Of a DNA stretch of 64,000 bases, positions 61,693 to 64,000 are shown piece by piece; the first letter of the stretch is position 1; the number at the start of each line of letters is the position of its first letter. A model generated the notes under the pieces. That model saw only the letters and a program-made list of their open reading frames with translations. It had not been told where the DNA came from and did no database searches. Where the stretch lies: the NCBI RefSeq assembly GCF_006265095.1, contig NZ_VCNK01000001.1:267941-331940 (forward strand), given 5' to 3'. This DNA comes from Phaeobacter sp. B1627. Lineage in GTDB: Bacteria > Pseudomonadota > Alphaproteobacteria > Rhodobacterales > Rhodobacteraceae. The position numbers were made by a program, and so were the translations under genes.

Positions 61693-62532
61693 TCAGAACC
61701 CGAGCTTTTCCAGTCTCCACGCCAGCTTGCGATGGATGACCGGTGGCAGCAGATCCTGCAGCAGTGCCCGGCGGGCGACCTGACGATCCCGCTGGTCCTT
61801 GCTGCCGGGTCGGGGTTTGAACAGGGTGGTGTGCGACTTGCGGCTGCTGTCCCAGGTTGCGGTGTAGTAATACAGGGCAATGGACATGCGCGGCTCTCCG
61901 TCCGGGTGGTTTACCGGCTCCGGATTGCCATGCCAGCTGTCTGACGAGGTGGAGAACATGCACATCCGGTTGAACAGCGGCACGTAGCTGCCCAGCTTTG
62001 ACGACATGTCCTCGTCCCAGACCTCGAACGAACCACCATAGTCCTCCCGCCAGTCTTTGTTGAGGTAGATCAGCATGTTGACCCGCCGCTCCAGATTGAG
62101 GCCCGCGTGGTGGTTGAAATCTGCGTGGATATCGAGATGCCCGCCGTTGGCCACCACATGCACGCCGCCCCCCGCGAAATACGGGTCCGGGATCAGCCCC
62201 TTGATGCCGGTCAGCTCTTCGACGAAGGCCAGAACAGGACGCGAGTTCAGCGCATAAAACAGCTGCCGCGTGTAGGTGGGCAGCCGTTCGGGCACATATG
62301 AGGTCTTCAGCCGCTCCTGCGGACGATCGAAGCTGTTTTCGGCTTTGGGCAGCTGTTTCAGCTCTGCGCGGACCCGGTCCAGAATTTCCGGCGGCAGGAA
62401 GCCGTCAAATCCGCCGAAGTGAAACGGTGTACGGGACCGGTATTCAGCGGCGAGGGCGCCCCCCGCGGCGCGGGCCTCACCTGTGGGCAGCAGCAGGCTG
62501 TCGGGGTCCAGATTCAAAATAGGCTTGGTCAT
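61693..62532 (-). CDS. 2-oxoglutarate/Fe(II)-dependent oxygenase (prolyl-hydroxylase-like)
   Basis: The 279-residue protein has the double-stranded beta-helix pattern of prolyl-4-hydroxylase-type oxygenases. The iron-binding HxD lies in GHLDIHADFNHH, the distal His near SDSWHGNPEPV, and the 2-oxoglutarate-binding Arg in EPRMSIALYYYTA. The flanking LERRVNMLIYLNKDWREDYGGSFEVWD is typical of bacterial members that modify proteins or small molecules. The ATG at 62532 is preferred. It sits between fthC and the YmdB gene on the opposite strand. Confidence 0.82.
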   Translation of the reverse strand: MTKPILNLDPDSLLLPTGEARAAGGALAAEYRSRTPFHFGGFDGFLPPEILDRVRAELKQLPKAENSFDRPQERLKTSYVPERLPTYTRQLFYALNSRPVLAFVEELTGIKGLIPDPYFAGGGVHVVANGGHLDIHADFNHHAGLNLERRVNMLIYLNKDWREDYGGSFEVWDEDMSSKLGSYVPLFNRMCMFSTSSDSWHGNPEPVNHPDGEPRMSIALYYYTATWDSSRKSHTTLFKPRPGSKDQRDRQVARRALLQDLLPPVIHRKLAWRLEKLGF

Positions 62533-62883
62533 GGTCTCTCTTTCGCCAGCAGCGGCAAGGTGCACAGGGGGCACAGCCTCGGCAGGCTGACACTTCAGAA
62601 GCTTGCCGGGTTTCGCGGATTGCACAACAGTTTATTCAAAATTGCGCCATATGACCGGGGCAGGAGCAGAAATGCTGCGCCAATTGCCCAATGTCTGCGG
62701 GACTGTTCTGAAAGTCGCGACATTCGCCGTGATCCTCCAGTGCCTGACGATTGACTGACCATCGCCCGGCTATTGGCCGGCCCTCCGCTGACCCTCGCCG
62801 TCTGTGGCCCGCTCCCTGACGCGGCGTTCGGCCGCGTTGTTTCGGTCTTGTCGGCTGACCTTGCAGGGCCTATTGCGGTGAGC
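62533..62883. other. Gap between divergent oxygenase and YmdB genes
   Basis: No gene is supported. Stem-forming elements are CCGGC-TATTG-GCCGG (about 62766-62780) and ACGCGGC-GTTCG-GCCGCGT (62819-62837), the second followed by TGTTTC and lying in the leader of the YmdB gene. I looked for a 6S RNA here and did not find its bulged-hairpin sequence signature. Confidence 0.4.
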
Positions 62884-63705
62884 ATGCGAATTTTGTTTCT
62901 TGGCGATGTCATGGGCCGCGCGGGACGTGCAGCCATCACCGAAACCCTGCCGCGCCTGCGTGAGGAGTGGCGGCTCGATTTTGTCGTGGTGAACGGCGAG
63001 AATGCCTCCAACGGCATGGGGCTGTCGGGTGATCATGCCAAGCTCTTGTTCGATGCGGGGGCCGATTGTGTCACGCTGGGCGATCACGCCTTCGATCAAA
63101 AGGACATGCTGCAATATATCGAGCAGGACAGCCGGGTGATCCGCCCGCTGAATTTTGCAAAAGGCGCGCCGGGGCGCGGCCATCGTCTGTTCACGGCGCG
63201 GGGCGGGCAGAAGGTTCTCGTGCTGCAGGTTCTGGGGCAGGTCTTCATGAAACGGGCGTTTGACGACCCGTTCGGCGCGGTTGAAAGCGTCTTGAAATCC
63301 CATCCCAGAGGCGGGCTGGCGCAGGCCATCATTGTCGACATGCATTGCGAAGCCACATCCGAGAAGATGGCAATGGGGCATTTCTGCAATGGAAAGGCCT
63401 CTTTGGTGGTGGGGACCCACACCCATATTCCCACGGGGGACGCGCAAATTCTGGAAGGCGGCACCGCCTATCTGACGGATGCGGGCATGTGTGGTGACTA
63501 CAATTCGGTCATCGGGATGGAGAAGGCCGAACCCATGCGCCGTTTCCTGACCGGCATGCCGAAGGGGCGGTTCACGCCGGCGACCGAGGCCGCGACCCTG
63601 TCCGGTGTCTACATAGAGACCGATGATCGCACCGGAGTGGCCAAACGGGTGGAGATGGTCCGGCAGGGCGGCAGATTGCAGCAGGCAGGCCCCCAGAGCA
63701 GCTGA
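62884..63705 (+). CDS. ymdB: YmdB family metallophosphoesterase (2',3'-cyclic-nucleotide phosphodiesterase-like)
   Basis: The 273-residue protein belongs to the TIGR00282/YmdB calcineurin-like family. Metal ligands lie in MRILFLGDVMGRAGR, VNGENASNGMG, LGDHAFDQKD, DMHCEATSEK and VGTHTHIPTGDAQ. In Bacillus YmdB hydrolyses cyclic nucleotides and affects RNA levels and biofilm. In Alphaproteobacteria it often sits downstream of fthC, from which it is separated here by the oxygenase gene. A GTG two codons upstream is an alternative start. Confidence 0.92.
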   Translation: MRILFLGDVMGRAGRAAITETLPRLREEWRLDFVVVNGENASNGMGLSGDHAKLLFDAGADCVTLGDHAFDQKDMLQYIEQDSRVIRPLNFAKGAPGRGHRLFTARGGQKVLVLQVLGQVFMKRAFDDPFGAVESVLKSHPRGGLAQAIIVDMHCEATSEKMAMGHFCNGKASLVVGTHTHIPTGDAQILEGGTAYLTDAGMCGDYNSVIGMEKAEPMRRFLTGMPKGRFTPATEAATLSGVYIETDDRTGVAKRVEMVRQGGRLQQAGPQSS

Positions 63706-64000
63706 CGCTGAACGACGGGGCCGCTCTGAGCCGCGTGCAACGTGACTTGCTTGTGCAGGTGGTGAGGGCCGGGTTGGCATGAAGTGCGTCTGCACGCCAC
63801 TCGTGCTGTGCACGCCTCTTGTCCTGCGGCAGCAGCAGGAACCGGGGGAGCTCCCGCCCGTCGTCTTGGTTTTTGACAAAACCCTTCCTCCCGTTGGGCC
63901 GGGCGCCGCGCCAAGGCGCGGCGCCCGGCCCAACGGGACCCGCTTCTCTGGCATAGCCAGGGCAGCGTGGTCCGGACGGGAGCACACCCGCGCCGCAGGC
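63706..64000 (-). repeat. Two-hairpin intergenic repeat, divergent copy C, in gene-free end of the window
   Basis: A 23-bp perfect stem starting CCCGTTGGGCCGGG (63890-63912) pairs with 63915-63937 across a two-base loop. On the reverse strand it is followed by CCCAACGGGAGG, a TTTTGTCAAAA centre and GACGGGCGGGAG (63844-63884), the same tail as repeat copy A. The hairpin-1 part is absent. No gene is seen from 63706 to the window end. Confidence 0.65.

Noticed and set aside
1..64000. CRISPR array, prophage or insertion sequence
   Set aside because: No regularly spaced direct repeats with unique spacers, no phage structural genes and no transposase were seen. The tandem arrays found have no spacers.

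Overview
The window looks like chromosomal DNA of a Roseobacter-clade alphaproteobacterium (Rhodobacterales). The evidence is high GC content, the protein families present (FolE2, PtsP next to LysC, a DUF2927 lipoprotein, a DUF1127 protein, IspZ/YciB, GatCA), a SAM-II riboswitch ahead of metZ (a class typical of Alphaproteobacteria), a class-A RNase P RNA and Tat-dependent solute-binding proteins. Most of it is housekeeping DNA. I see no prophage, complete insertion sequence, CRISPR array or integrase.

Layout. 1-6.4 kb: purD (cut by the window edge) diverging from xseA, a small secreted protein, ftsY, an MgtC/SapB membrane protein, a DMT exporter and yciB. 6.5-10.4 kb: an alpha/beta hydrolase, then riboswitch-controlled metZ and folE2. 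10.6-17.1 kb: an Ala/Lys/Pro-tailed protein, trkH, lysC and ptsP. 17.1-17.8 kb: a 0.69 kb gene-free region with an AT-rich island and three perfect DnaA boxes. 17.8-26.5 kb: a ThDP enzyme, a GST, CbiX, tRNA-Gly(TCC), an exporter ABC protein, an acyl-CoA synthetase and an HSL-type esterase. 26.5-32.5 kb: a reverse-strand peptide-type ABC importer operon ending in a type I phosphodiesterase. 32.7-39.4 kb: dtd, a nitroreductase remnant and a reverse-strand block of five envelope-stress-like genes (XpaC, TelA, DUF2927 lipoprotein, SPFH-GYF, zinc-ribbon membrane protein).

39.5-49.2 kb: an RluB/RsuA-type pseudouridine synthase diverging from tadA, an APH(6)-like kinase, tag, an ectoine-hydrolase-like M24 protein, a metallo-hydrolase, gatCA, a lipoprotein and a cell-wall amidase. 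49.2-50.1 kb: rnpB with a clear promoter, then rpmG. 50.7-57.9 kb: GNAT, BI-1, DUF1127, LysR, quinone oxidoreductase, XRE regulator, hisN and an 8-oxoguanine-deaminase-like amidohydrolase. 58-63.7 kb: guaD, mgtE, fthC, a 2OG-Fe(II) oxygenase and a YmdB-type phosphodiesterase.

Functional themes are one-carbon and sulfur metabolism (metZ, folE2, fthC, lysC), translation and RNA maturation (tadA, pseudouridine synthase, dtd, gatCA, rnpB, rpmG, tRNA-Gly), purine salvage (purD, guaD, the 8-oxoguanine deaminase) and cell-envelope maintenance. The least explained parts are the DnaA-box region at 17.2-17.7 kb, the envelope-stress block at 33.5-39.4 kb, a two-hairpin intergenic repeat family, and short-period tandem repeats that fill several gaps between convergent genes. 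Coordinates and motifs were read by eye. No database search, alignment or folding program was used.
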